The notes under the pieces were generated by a model. The model was not told the origin of the DNA. It saw only the letters and a list, made by a program, of their open reading frames with translations, and did no database searches. Of a stretch of DNA of 64,000 nt, positions 10,690 through 20,141 are shown one piece after another; positions within the stretch are counted from its first letter, which is position 1; each line of letters begins with the position of its first letter. A program made the translations under genes and the position numbers. Source of the stretch: Paguma larvata (Eukaryota > Chordata > Mammalia > Carnivora > Viverridae); assembly GCA_030068075.1 (NCBI GenBank), contig CM057826.1:62345312-62409311 (forward strand), written 5' to 3'.

Positions 10690-11100
10690 GCGGGGCTCAC
10701 TGTCCCCGCTCACACCGCGCTGTAGTCCACTGCACCATCTCTGGCCCCTTGCACCTGCCATCTCCTCCGCCCGAAACGCCTTCTCCTCTGACCTTCCCCG
10801 TTAGCTCCTTCTCCTCATCGGAGACTCAACCCAGTGTCTCCTCCTCCTCAGAGAGGCCCTCCTGGGTGCCATCCAAAGCAGTTCTGATCACACGACCCTG
10901 CGCCGGCCATTCAATACTGCAGTTCCATTCAATACTGCAGTTCCACCATCTGACATGAGCTCATGCAGTTACTGTCACTTTCGTACTGACGAGCTCCTCC
11001 ACCTCCAATATCAGCGAGCAGGGGTGGGAGCTCGGCTGCTCACTGCTGCGTCCCCAGTCCCAGGACAGTGCCTGGAGCAGAGTGGACACTCAGGAGAGTC
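10690..11100 (+). mobile_element. L2 3' region
   Basis: Follows the L2 3' order: a C-rich CCTTGCACCTGCCATCTCC block, TCAGAGAGGCCCTCCTGGG near 10847, and CAGGACAGTGCCTGGAGCAG near 11060 with a GGACACTCAGG end. It contains a local direct duplication at 10907-10944. Confidence 0.65.
10907..10944 (+). repeat. Short tandem duplication inside L2
   Basis: The segment CATTCAATACTGCAGTTC occurs twice in direct contact, giving a clean 18-bp tandem duplication within the L2 relic. Confidence 0.8.
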
Positions 11101-12199
11101 CCTGCCTGCACAGCAAATGCCTCTGGAAAGCTCTGTGCCAAGCATGGGCAGAGTTTCCAGGGTTACAAACTCAGGTGGGCAAAAAAAAGGTTTTCTAATA
11201 CTGAACTTAATTTCTCTCTTAGCCCCTATTTTGGTAACCTTGGTACAAATATACTCATTTTTGGTGTTCTTGGTTAATCACAGGTCTCCTTTGTCAGTTT
11301 CAAGGCCCCACCTTCTCACTAAAGTAGGGGAGGGGCCCACGAAGAGTCAAGGCCCTGAATGGAGGCCAAGCTCACCATGCATCTGTGCCAGTGTCTGTGC
11401 TGTGTCCTCGTTCTCAGGGCTCTCCGCTGAGATCCCCGGTTCTGCCTGGGGTAGGGTCTCTCCCCTACCACATGCTCCCTTCTGGCCACTGAGGTCCTCC
11501 AGTAACATTCCAGGGCCACTCCAGTGACCATTTTACTCCGAGACAAACATTCTGCCTCCCTGAGGCACAGGGAAATCTCAGCTGCCCCAGGGCTGTCTGT
11601 CCTGACCCCTTCTAAAGGAGTTTCTTCCATCTTGCTGGCTGGGGGCCAGGCGGGTGGGCCTCGCTGCTCCCCAAGGCTTGCGTCTAAAGTGAGGCACACG
11701 GGGCCGGGCTAGATCTCCCCACCGCTCCCAGCCAGGAGTGGCAGGGACCCCTCCACACCCCCTCACTCCAGGGCTCTCCCAGCTTGGTGGTCTTCTTCTA
11801 GTGTGGCTGACCCGACGTGTTGTTTGTGCCATGTTAGCCTTAGGCACTGGGCACCCTGGGATCCTCAGAGTAGGGGGGATGCGGGGAGGAAGGGAGAGCA
11901 AAAGGTGCAAGGAAGGAAGCTGCCGAGACACCCCCACTCCCACTCATCAGGTTGGACCAGGATGGGGATGAACCTGAGGGGTCCTGGGGGCCAAGTATGT
12001 GAGTCAGGCTTGTACCAAAGGGGTGTGCTGAGGAGGTGAGCCCTGACAGAGGCCTTCATCTTGCTTTAAGCAATGGCAGGACCAAGCTAGATTCCTGGTG
12101 TCAACAGATGGAGGCTGCAATGCAGCTCTGCTCCAGGCCTAAGCTCAGGGGATGGGGTGGTGGGGAGACCCGTCCCTCGCCGCCCCTGCAGCCCGCCCG
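11101..12199. other. Unique GC-rich sequence
   Basis: No repeat signatures. Frames up to 190 codons (10955-11527 plus) begin in the L2 relic and show no known domain. Confidence 0.5.
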
Positions 12200-12370
12200 C
12201 CCCCCCTGCTCCTTTTCAGTTCGCTAATTCCTCATCAGATTTTCCATCGCAGCCTCCAGACCCCAGCCCCCACCTCCCCACCCTGCATTGCTTAATTTCC
12301 CTCTCTCTGCTGCAATTTGTTATTTAAGTCTGCAGAGCGACCGGTTGAAGCGGCCTTCCTGGGAGATGCC
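12200..12370. other. Possible conserved non-coding block
   Basis: GCTAATTCCTC, TGCTTAATTTCC and TTATTTAAGTC lie close together in an otherwise GC-rich stretch. These homeodomain-type AATT cores with no repeat signature suggest a conserved regulatory block. Not tested. Confidence 0.25.
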
Positions 12371-12894
12371 GCAGCGGAGAAAAGAGACCACTTGGCTCAG
12401 CCCGGCTTCCTGGGCGGTGGAGGGGGCTGGCTGGCTCCAGGATGCGGGACCCAGGTAGAGGTACCCCGCGGAGGCCCGGTTGTGGCTCAGGCTCTGTGAC
12501 CAGGCATCACCCATCCAGACACTGCCCCTCTCTCCCCACTGCAGGAGACGGGCTCTGGGAGGTTTGAGACCCAGCCCCAGAGAACCCCTGCGCCGGACAG
12601 GCAGGAGGGCAGGTTTGTGTGGCTCCCAGAGAGGGTTTCTAGCTTCTCCTGGAAAACTAGTTGTCAACACGGAGCTGCCTTCCATAAGGCACCTTGGGCT
12701 GCACCCCCATTCAGACGGGGTCTGCACCTGGCATCAGTCAAGCCCTGCCTGACTCCTCACTCAGGTAAGGGCCTGCTGGACCCCCAGTCATCTGGATCTG
12801 AGACCCCTGCTCTGAGCGTGGGTGGCACAGCAGGGGCCAGAAAGAGCCCTCTCCTTCCCCCTCAGCTGTTCTGGGAGTTTCTAGGGGGCAAGGA

Positions 12895-13025
12895 TTCTGT
12901 CTCTTCCTCTTTCCGTATCTTTGTATATTGCTCATTGTAATGCCAAGCCCGGTGCCTGGCATATAGAGGTGCTGAATAAATACATTTTCAATGATCAGCT
13001 GCATAAAGGAGTGAATGAATGGTGA
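12895..13025 (+). mobile_element. L2 3' end
   Basis: The GGTGCCTGGCATATAGAGG near 12950 followed by GCTGAATAAATACATT is the L2 3' end. It finishes with GTGAATGAATGG near 13012. Confidence 0.75.
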
Positions 13026-13315
13026 CACCGGCCCAGGGTTATGAGGCTGAATAGGATTTTGCCATTCGAGAAGGTGAGTCTGGCTTGCAGGCCAAGGAAG
13101 CAGAAGGACAGAGGCTGGGGGCACCAGGGGAGTCCAGGGCACTTGGGGTGAGGTGGGGCTGAGGCAGGGAGGTTACCGAGGTGTGGCTTGAAGGCCAAGC
13201 TGAGGAGCTGGGATTTATTAGCCAATCACCTGAGATTAAAACCCCCCACAGAGTCTGAGGGTCCACTCCAGACTCACTGAGTCAAACTCTTCAAGAGTGG
13301 GCAGGGCAATCTGGG
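13026..13315. other. Unique sequence
   Basis: No recognised feature. Confidence 0.4.
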
Positions 13316-13358
13316 TTTTTGTGTTTGTTTTTGTTTTTGTTTTTGTTTTTGTTTTTTT
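13316..13358 (+). repeat. (TTTTTG)n simple repeat
   Basis: A run of GTTTTT units, with one shorter GTTT unit at the left, ending in TTTTTTTAG. A pure microsatellite. Confidence 0.9.
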
Positions 13359-13559
13359 AGTGTCTCCTCAGGTGGGGGGCATGGAGCCTCAACAGGCCTG
13401 GGACCCTGACTATGTGGCTGGGAGGCGATCCTCTGCCCCAAGTCTGCTGCTGTGTCCAGCCCCTGCCTGTCCCCCCGCCCCACCTGAGACCGGGTGTTTC
13501 TCTAAAGCCACCTGTTACCCTCCTGAGTGATGGCCAGACCCTGAGTGTAAGTCTTAGCC
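13359..13559. other. Unique GC-rich sequence
   Basis: No recognised feature. Confidence 0.4.
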
Positions 13560-13830
13560 ACTCACCACATTTTAAGTAAGTTTTAGAAGGAAGGAAAAGT
13601 ATGAAATAACTGTGTTTGTTTTGCTCAAGCCAAATCCATTTATAAAGCGCAGCACTTGTTTAAGAAAAAAACAACAGCTATTGACAAAATATAAGAAAAT
13701 AAATTAAAGCAGCCGTTCCTTAAAAGGACCCTGTCCAATAATTTGATTTTCTTCCCCCTTCTTCCCTCAAAGGCCAGAACGACACAATCAATCTTGTCAT
13801 TCTATAGGCTGTCTCGTTACAGCTTTTTCT
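13560..13830. other. AT-rich block, possible conserved non-coding element
   Basis: About 270 bp of AT-rich sequence with no repeat signature, bounded by GC-rich DNA. It contains CATTTATAAAG, TTAAGAAAAAAAC, CAATAATTTGATTTTC and CAATCAATCTTGTC cores. There is no open frame with protein character. This fits a conserved enhancer-like element, but conservation cannot be judged from one genome. Confidence 0.35.
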
Positions 13831-14396
13831 TAAATGGAGGGGAAAACGGGGAAAAAATGGAAAGAAAACGAGGTGCCCTCCATAGCACCATCGCCTCCTG
13901 CACCATGATGGGTCCTGCTAGGTCCCTCTGTTTCCCCTTCTCCAGCCTTCTTGTCCTGTTGGCAGTCCAGCCCTGGCCTGCGCCCTGCCCCAGCTGTGCC
14001 TGGTCAGCTCAGGCCTTCTCCTGCCAAACCCCATGACGCACAGACCCTGTAGGGGACACTGTCCTGTCTCGGAGCCCACAATTTCTCATCTTGACAGCTT
14101 CATCCCAATAACTGATGTCTTTCAGGAGAAAAGCACGGAGCAAAACACGGGGCACGGAGGGGTAGACACACTTTGTACACACAGGTAGATTCATTTTGTA
14201 GGCAGCACACTGCTTCCAACACATGCAAGACCTCAGACAGAGGGGGTGCCCGCAACCCCCCTTGTTACAAGACCCCTTCCCCGAGTGCTGCTCCTGTTGT
14301 GGCTGCCATCGGCTGCACGCACTGGGGCCTGCCCCACTGTTGGTGGCCACCCCCACCTTGACAACAAGTAAGGTGTGTTGGGAATCAAAGTCAGTT
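13831..14396. other. Unique sequence
   Basis: No recognised gene or repeat up to the SINE target site. Confidence 0.45.
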
Positions 14397-14411
14397 AAAG
14401 TCAGTGTTTTT

Positions 14412-14632
14412 GGGGTGCCTGGGTGGCGCAGTCGGTTGGGCGGCCTGACTTCAGCTCAGGTCATGATCTCACGTCTGTGGGTTCGAGCCCCGCATCCGGC
14501 TCTGTGTTGATGGCTCGGAGCCTGGAGCCTGCTTCGGATTCTGTGTCTCCCTCTCTCTCTGCCCCTTCCCCTGCTCATGCTCTGTCTCTCTGTCCCTCAA
14601 AAATAAATAAACGTTAAAAAAAAATAAAAAAA
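14412..14632 (+). mobile_element. Full-length CAN-SINE (felid SINEC type)
   Basis: Starts GGGGTGCCTGGGTGGCGCAG (tRNA-Lys-derived head), has a B-box GGTTCGAGCCCC near 14480, a CT-rich middle (CCCTCTCTCTCTGCCCC) and ends AATAAATAAACGTT plus an A tail. A perfect 12-bp duplication AAAGTCAGTGTT flanks it (14397-14408 and 14633-14644). Complete, close to consensus as I recall it, and hence a fairly recent insertion. Transcription would start from an internal pol III promoter. Confidence 0.95.
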
Positions 14633-14699
14633 AAAGTCAGTGTTCTTGGCCAAATCATGGCACCCCCGTGAGTTTCTCCACAGGGAAAGCAAGGTCAGT

Positions 14700-14920
14700 A
14701 ACACCCAGGGATTGTTGTGAGGATTGAACGAGCAGCCACATGTAATAATAATACTAAAATTTTATAATTGAGCACTAGCCCGGTGTCTGATCCTGAGCTA
14801 TAGTCCTTTTCTGACATTATTGGGTGAAACCTTCAGTTCATAGGATTATGAGCCTTATTTCACAGGTGAGAAAATCGAGGTGCAGAGAGGTTAGCTTAAT
14901 TGCCTGTGGTCTTATGACTA
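14700..14920 (-). repeat. MIR, antisense
   Basis: ATTTCACAGGTGAGAAAATCGAGGTGCAGAGAGG near 14858 (a MIR antisense core) followed by a CTTATGACTAGC end. On the left lie GTTGTGAGGATTGAACGAG and a stretch rich in AATAATAATA. The orientation of the left part is opposite to that of the right part, so two MIR pieces may meet here. Confidence 0.5.
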
Positions 14921-15274
14921 GCAAGGGGAAAGGAGTTTTTCTGAGGGGGAGGGTTTCCCGGAATCCACATCCCCCTTGCCTATTAGTCCCCATTTCCTTG
15001 AGGAAAGTTCCCTGTGGGTGTGGTCTTCACAGGAGGGCAGTGATGACACCTGCCTCCCACAGAGGGAGCCCCAAAGGCAGCTTGTCCTACACTGCGGGGC
15101 TGGGAGCAAACTCAACTGTGAAGCACAACCCAGCCTGCAGTCCCTAGTGGTCCTTGACCTGATCCCTCAGCTCCTGGATTCTGGGAGCTCCAAAGATAGC
15201 TTCTCTTTTTGCATACCATAGGCAGAGTCCCTCTCTGTAGCTTGTAACCCCAGGACTCTGCCTGCAACAAAATA
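14921..15274. other. Unique sequence
   Basis: No recognised feature. Confidence 0.4.
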
Positions 15275-15500
15275 AGAAGTAATAATCACAACAAGAGTAG
15301 CTATCACCTCTTGGGCACTTACTATGTTCTGGGTCTAATGGAAAGGGCTTTATACATATTATTGGGTCGTATCCTTGCCACACTCCTATGGCAAGAAAAC
15401 TGAGGATCATATACATTTGGATTCTTGCCCAGCATCACACGGCCAGAAAGAGGGACGGCTGAGTTCAAACCCTGGGCTGCGCGAGCATAACTCTGTGAGT
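15275..15500 (-). repeat. MIR, antisense
   Basis: CTTGGGCACTTACTATGTTC near 15311, GCAAGAAAACTGAGG near 15391, and a CCCAGCATCACACGGCCAG block near 15428 follow the antisense MIR order. It ends with a TTCAAACCC segment. Confidence 0.65.
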
Positions 15501-15549
15501 ATAAGATGCTGTTTGTGTGCCTGACATAAGAGGTGCTTACTAAACAGCG

Positions 15550-15610
15550 GCATCATGTATTACTTTATGCATGCATCATGTACTTTATGCATGCATCATG
15601 TATTTTAAAA
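15550..15610 (+). repeat. Short tandem array, about 20-bp unit
   Basis: GCATCATGTA followed by CTTTATGCAT is repeated about two and a half times. The first copy has a 3-base insert (TTA). A minor array. Confidence 0.85.
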
Positions 15611-16379
15611 TTTTTCTAGGAGGTCCCAGGTCCAGGTAAGAAGAGGTAAACACACTGCACCCTGTCTCTCCCACTGAATGCAGCTTAAACATGGATAGAG
15701 AGTGCAGATTAGCTCTTTGAACTCTCTGAAAAGAAGACTAGATAACATCCAAGTAACACCAAATTGGTTGTAAGTTTACTACTTCCTTCCACTCAGGCAT
15801 GCCTTTGGTTGAATGCAATGCAACTCAAAACCTTGAAGGCGTTATTAGCATCTACAGAGAGAGCTACAGGAAAAACCTTCCAGTTCTGGCCTGAGGGCCA
15901 AGAAAGGGGTCTTTGTCGCTGAGAAAGAAAGCAGAAGGCTCCTGTTCATCTTTTCTTTCTTTGTTTAATCTTGTATCCCAGCAACCAAGCAATGTGGAGG
16001 CAAGAGCAGCAGTAGCAGTGTGAGCAGACAAGAAACTAAAACTCTGAGGGAGGGGAACCTCCCTCTCCACTGGAGGGGCCACGGCCCATGAAGATGGGTA
16101 ACCCCTGCTGCTTTGCTGTCTCTGCTGCTTGGGCCCAACATGGGCAGTTACAGGAAGGGTATGGAAGGATGAAGTAAATAAAGCTCCTGTCTTCTGGTCT
16201 GAGCACTGGAAAAGGGGCACCTCAGTGACCTGGAAAGTCCAGAGGAGATCCCAGAGAGGAAAGAGCTGTGAAAGGCAGCCCTTTAAAGTTGTTTCTGAAA
16301 TCCGGACCTCATCCCCAAACTGTACGTGATCTGACTCCAAACAGCATACACAGACCTCAGCACTGAACACCTAAGGACA
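15611..16379. other. Unique sequence
   Basis: No clear repeat. The minus-strand frame at 15864-16370 (168 codons) has no recognisable protein character. Confidence 0.45.
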
Positions 16380-16869
16380 GACCACTACCCCAATCCTAGG
16401 CTGGCCTTCAGTGCTGCGCATATGGGACAGATCTAAATAACACAGCAAAAGCACTGAAGTTGAACTGACATTGGAGCCACCACCCATAGGAGGTTGGTGA
16501 GAACTTGTGACTGAACCCAACTGGGCCAATTACCTGCTAAAAAAAATATCACAATTACTCCGTATAAGAGGGGTCAGGAAAATTCTCCACCCAATTGGGA
16601 AAAGATAATCCAGAGATGCCAACGCTGAGGCGACTTCACTGACACATCGAAGACTTCGTGGCAGCTGTCATAAACGCAACGTGCAAACTCTTGAAATGAA
16701 TGGAAAGACAGAACGTCTCAGCACAGAAACAGAAGCTCTCAAGAAGAACCAGATGGAAATTTAGAAGTGAAAGAATACAATAGCTGAAACAAAAAAACTC
16801 AGTGAATGGGCTCAATAGCAGCATGGAGATGATAAGCAGTGAATTTGAAGATAGACTAAAAGAAGTTAT

Positions 16870-16901
<32 letters not shown>

Positions 16902-17108
16902 TTTTAAATGTTTTATTTATCTTTGAGAGCAGGAGAGACAAAGCATGAGCAGGGGAGGGGCAGAGAGAGAGGGAGACACAGAATCCAAAGCAGGCTCCAG
17001 GTTCTGAGCTGTCAGTACAGAGCCCGATGCGGGGCTTGAACTCACAGACTGTGAGATCATGACCTGAGCCGAAGTTGGACACTTAACCGACTGAACCACC
17101 CAGGAGCC
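16870..17108 (-). mobile_element. CAN-SINE, antisense
   Basis: Reads T-rich (TTTA)n tail first, then the CT-region complement (GGAGGGGCAGAGAGAGAGGG), then GACTGAACCACCCAGGAGCC at the head. A 9-bp duplication AGAAGTTAT flanks it (16861-16869 and 17109-17117). It sits in the ORF1-like block of the old L1. Confidence 0.92.
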
Positions 17109-17438
17109 AGAAGTTATGTAATTTAAGTAACAGAGAGGAAAAAGACTGAGGGGAAAATGGACAGAGACTCAAAGGCCCGTAGGGCAGTACCAAAAGATGT
17201 AACATTCATGTCATTAGAGCCTTGGAAGAGGAAGAGAAAGAGTGGGGTCTAGAAAAAATTATTTGAAGAATAATGGTGGCAAGTTTCCAAATTTGATAAA
17301 AAACAGAAACATACCAATTTAAGAAGGTTGGTGAATCCCAAACAGGATGAATACAGAGAAATATGTGCCCAGACACATGATAATCAAACTTCTGAAAACT
17401 AAGGACACGGGGGAGGGGAAGAGGGAAAAGAAAAAGAC

Positions 17439-17678
17439 ACAGAGAGGGAGGGAGACAAAACACAAGAGGCTCTCAAAGACTAAAACAAATGGAAGGGTGA
17501 GGGGTGTGTGGGAGGGGGGAGAGTGGGTGATGGGCACAGAGGAGGGCACTTGTTGGGATGAGCACTGGGTGTTGTATGGAAACCAATTTGATAATAAATT
17601 ATTTTTTTTTAAAAAAGAAACAATTGGTTTTGGAACTCAAGTGTAAATAAAAGGATAATTTATTAAAAAAAAAAAAAA
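17439..17678 (+). mobile_element. Young felid L1 3' end, 5'-truncated, with probable 3' transduction
   Basis: A 5'-truncated L1 3' UTR begins in the GAGGGAGGGAGACAAAAC stretch and runs through GAGGGCACTTGTTGGGATGA near 17541 to GGAAACCAATTTGATAATAA near 17579. After an interrupted T/A tract come about 45 bp not found in the L1 end I know. These carry their own AATAAA (17646-17651) and end in a second pure A run (17664-17678). AAAAAGAC flanks both sides (17431-17438 and 17674-17681). This is what read-through past a weak L1 polyadenylation site gives. Confidence 0.7.
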
Positions 17679-18090
17679 GACCTTGAAAGCAACCAGAGGA
17701 AAAGAACATGTTACCTATATGGGAGCAATGATTCAAATGACTGTGCATTTTTTCATGAGAAACCATAAAGGCTAGAAGAAAGCAGAGCAACACTTTTTAA
17801 ACGCTGAGAGAGAACTATCAACTCAGAATTTTTTGAAGGATATATCCTTTGGGAATAAAGGTAAAATAAAGATATCATCGGATGAGGGAAAGCTAATTTG
17901 ATGCCAGGAGAGCTCCACTAAAAGATCAGTAAAGGAAGTTCTTCAGACAGACAGGATATAATAACAGAAAGAAACTAGAAATATCAGGAATAAAGGAAGT
18001 GCAGCAGAGATGGCAAATATTTGGATAAATGAGCTATTTTTCTTCTGTTGATTCTCCTGTTGAGCTCTTTGAAATATACCTGATTATTGA

Positions 18091-18292
18091 GGGCGCCTGG
18101 GTGGCTCAGTTGGTTGAGCGTCCAACTTTGGCTCAGGTCATGGTCTTGCAATTCATGAGTTCGGGCCCCATATCGGGCTCACTGCTGTCAGTGCAGAGCC
18201 TGCTTCAGATTCTCTGTCCCCTCTGTGAGCCCCTCCCCCACTTGTGCTCTCTCAAGAATAAATAAACATTTAAAAACAAATAAATAAAAATA
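18091..18292 (+). mobile_element. CAN-SINE, sense
   Basis: Head GGGCGCCTGGGTGGCTCAG, B-box-like GAGTTCGGGCCCC, CT-rich middle and an AATAAATAAACATT tail. Near-perfect 19-bp duplications (18072-18090 and 18293-18311, two mismatches: AAATATA[C/T]CTGAT[T/G]ATTGA). Confidence 0.93.
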
Positions 18293-18808
18293 AAATATAT
18301 CTGATGATTGAAAATCAATCAGTCTCATTGATGGGGTTTTCAATGGATATGGATGTAATATAGAAGACAAATACAATATAAAAGGAGGCGAGGGAAGGGA
18401 CGCACGAAGTGGTCAGATTTCTATATTCTGCATGGAGTGGTAGAATACGGACTGGAAAGATATGTCTATTGTAATTCCTAGACAACTACTAAAAAATACC
18501 ATTCGAAGAGATATAACTTTAAAGAAGAATACATTCCTAAGCAAAAAAGTCTTATCTTAAATAGTATACTTCATGCAAAAATTGGTTTTAAATAGATTAT
18601 AGTTAAAACTTTTGAAAGGAAACATAGGTGAACCTCTTTGTGACCTGGGAGCAGGCACAGTTATGACATTAAAAGCACAATCCATGAGAGAAAAAATTGA
18701 GTTTCAACAAAAGTCAAAACTTCCGAGAAGGACACTGTTAAGAGACTGAAAAGATAAGCTATCGACTTGGGAAAGAATATTCGCAAACCACATTTCCAGC
18801 AAAAGATT

Positions 18809-19020
18809 AAAAAAAATTTTTTAAGTTTATTTATTTATTTTCAGAGAGAAGGCACACAAGCAGGGTAGAGGCGAAGAGAGGAGAGAGAGAGACAGGATCC
18901 CAAGCAGGCTCCATGCTGTCAGCGCAGAGCCTAATGTGGGGCTCAAACTCGCGAACCGTGAGATCATGACCTGAGCCAAAATCAAGAGTGAGACACTTAA
19001 CTGACTGAGCCACCCAGGCT
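18809..19020 (-). mobile_element. CAN-SINE, antisense
   Basis: T-rich start, GAGAGGAGAGAGAGAGAC middle, GCGAACCGTGAGATCATGAC near 18952, and head complement CTGAGCCACCCAGG. Duplications of CCAG[C/T]AAAAGATT flank it (18796-18808 and 19026-19038). Confidence 0.9.
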
Positions 19021-19860
19021 TTTCTCCAGTAAAAGATTTGTATCCAAATTAAATGAAGAACTCTCAAAACTCAACAATAAGAAAACAACCTCTTTGAAAA
19101 CTGAGCAAAAGCTTTGAAGAGGCACTTGCCCCCAGAGAATATAACGATGGCCAATAGGCACACGAGAAGATGTTCAACATAGTTAGCCATGAGGGCAAAA
19201 AGTTACAACTGCACATCCAGAAGAATGGAAAAAATAAAAAATACTGACAAAACCAAGCGCTGACAAGGCTGCTGAGCAACTAGAACTCTCACACATTCCC
19301 AGTGGAAAATGCAAAATGGCACAGCTACTCTGGAAAAGTTTGGCAATTTCTTATGAAGTTAAACACATACTTACCATATGACCCAACAATCCCACTCCTG
19401 GGTGTTTACCCTAAAGAAATGAAAACTTATATTCACCTGGTACACAAATGTTCATAGCAGCTCTATGGATAATTGCCAAGAATGAGAAACAATCCAAATG
19501 TCTTCCAGTAGGTGAATGGACAAACTGCAATACATCTATTCAATGGAATACAACTCTGTAATGAAAAGGATCAACCAACTGATACATGCAACAGTTTTCA
19601 TGAGTTTTAGAGGCATTATGCTAAGGGAAAGTGGCCGGTCTCAAAAGGTTATGTAATGTATATTTACAGTTATGCAACCTTCTCAAAATCACAAAGCTAT
19701 AGCAACGGAGAAGAGGCCAGTGGTTGCCAGGGCTTAGGGGTGTGGGAAATGCGTAATCATAAAGGATAGCATGCAGGAGTCTTGTGGGGGTGCCCAACCT
19801 CTTCTGCATCCTGATTGTGGTGGTTCCACATGAATCTACACATGTGTTAAAATCCATAGA

Positions 19861-19862
<2 letters not shown>

Positions 19863-19902
<40 letters not shown>
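19863..19902 (+). repeat. (AC)20 microsatellite in L1 3' UTR
   Basis: Twenty AC units directly after the L1 3' UTR block CATAGACTACACAC. The L1 source has a short ACACAC stretch at this point, so the array probably expanded from it. Confidence 0.95.
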
Positions 19903-19904
<2 letters not shown>

Positions 19905-19905
19905 A

Positions 19906-20077
19906 AAAAGATAAACAAAACAAAATGAAATTGCAGTGAGGGAAGAAGTTCCGAGGAGGTTCTCCCTGCTGGGTCTCTAGTAAGGAGTGGGGATACAAAG
20001 TTGTATCAGGTAAGGTTCATATTCTTGAGGGTCTTACAATCAAAGCCAGTAACAATGCAACAGAAGAATGTGCCTTA
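19906..20077. other. Unassigned spacer
   Basis: No recognised feature. Confidence 0.4.
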
Positions 20078-20141
20078 ACTGTCACCTTCTCAGAGAGGCC
20101 TTCCCTGACCCCCCCCCCACACACACACAAAGTAACACCCC

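Larger units (their letters stand above)
16380..19905 (+). mobile_element. Old L1 relic, sense, with large internal deletion
   Basis: Two blocks of an old L1 lie in order. Block one (about 16600-18570) resembles the ORF1 region of old L1, with AAGAAGAACCAGATGGAAAT near 16741, AACATTCATGTCATTAGAGC near 17202 and CTAAAGATCAG...GGAAGTTCTTCAGACAG near 17930. Block two (about 18590-19860) resembles the ORF2 C-terminus and 3' UTR, with CATATGACCCAACAATCCCA near 19374, CAATGGAATACAACTCTGTA near 19540, and GTGGTTGCCAGGGCTTAGGG near 19720. Most of ORF2 between them is missing. No intact frame remains. Three CAN-SINEs and a young L1 have inserted. The left edge is uncertain, or block one may be a HAL1-like half-L1. 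Confidence 0.75.

Noticed and set aside
14412..14632. tRNA gene
   Set aside because: The tRNA-like head belongs to a CAN-SINE with tail and target duplication; no mature tRNA fold.
15550..15610. CRISPR-like array
   Set aside because: Units are contiguous with no spacers, and the genome is mammalian.
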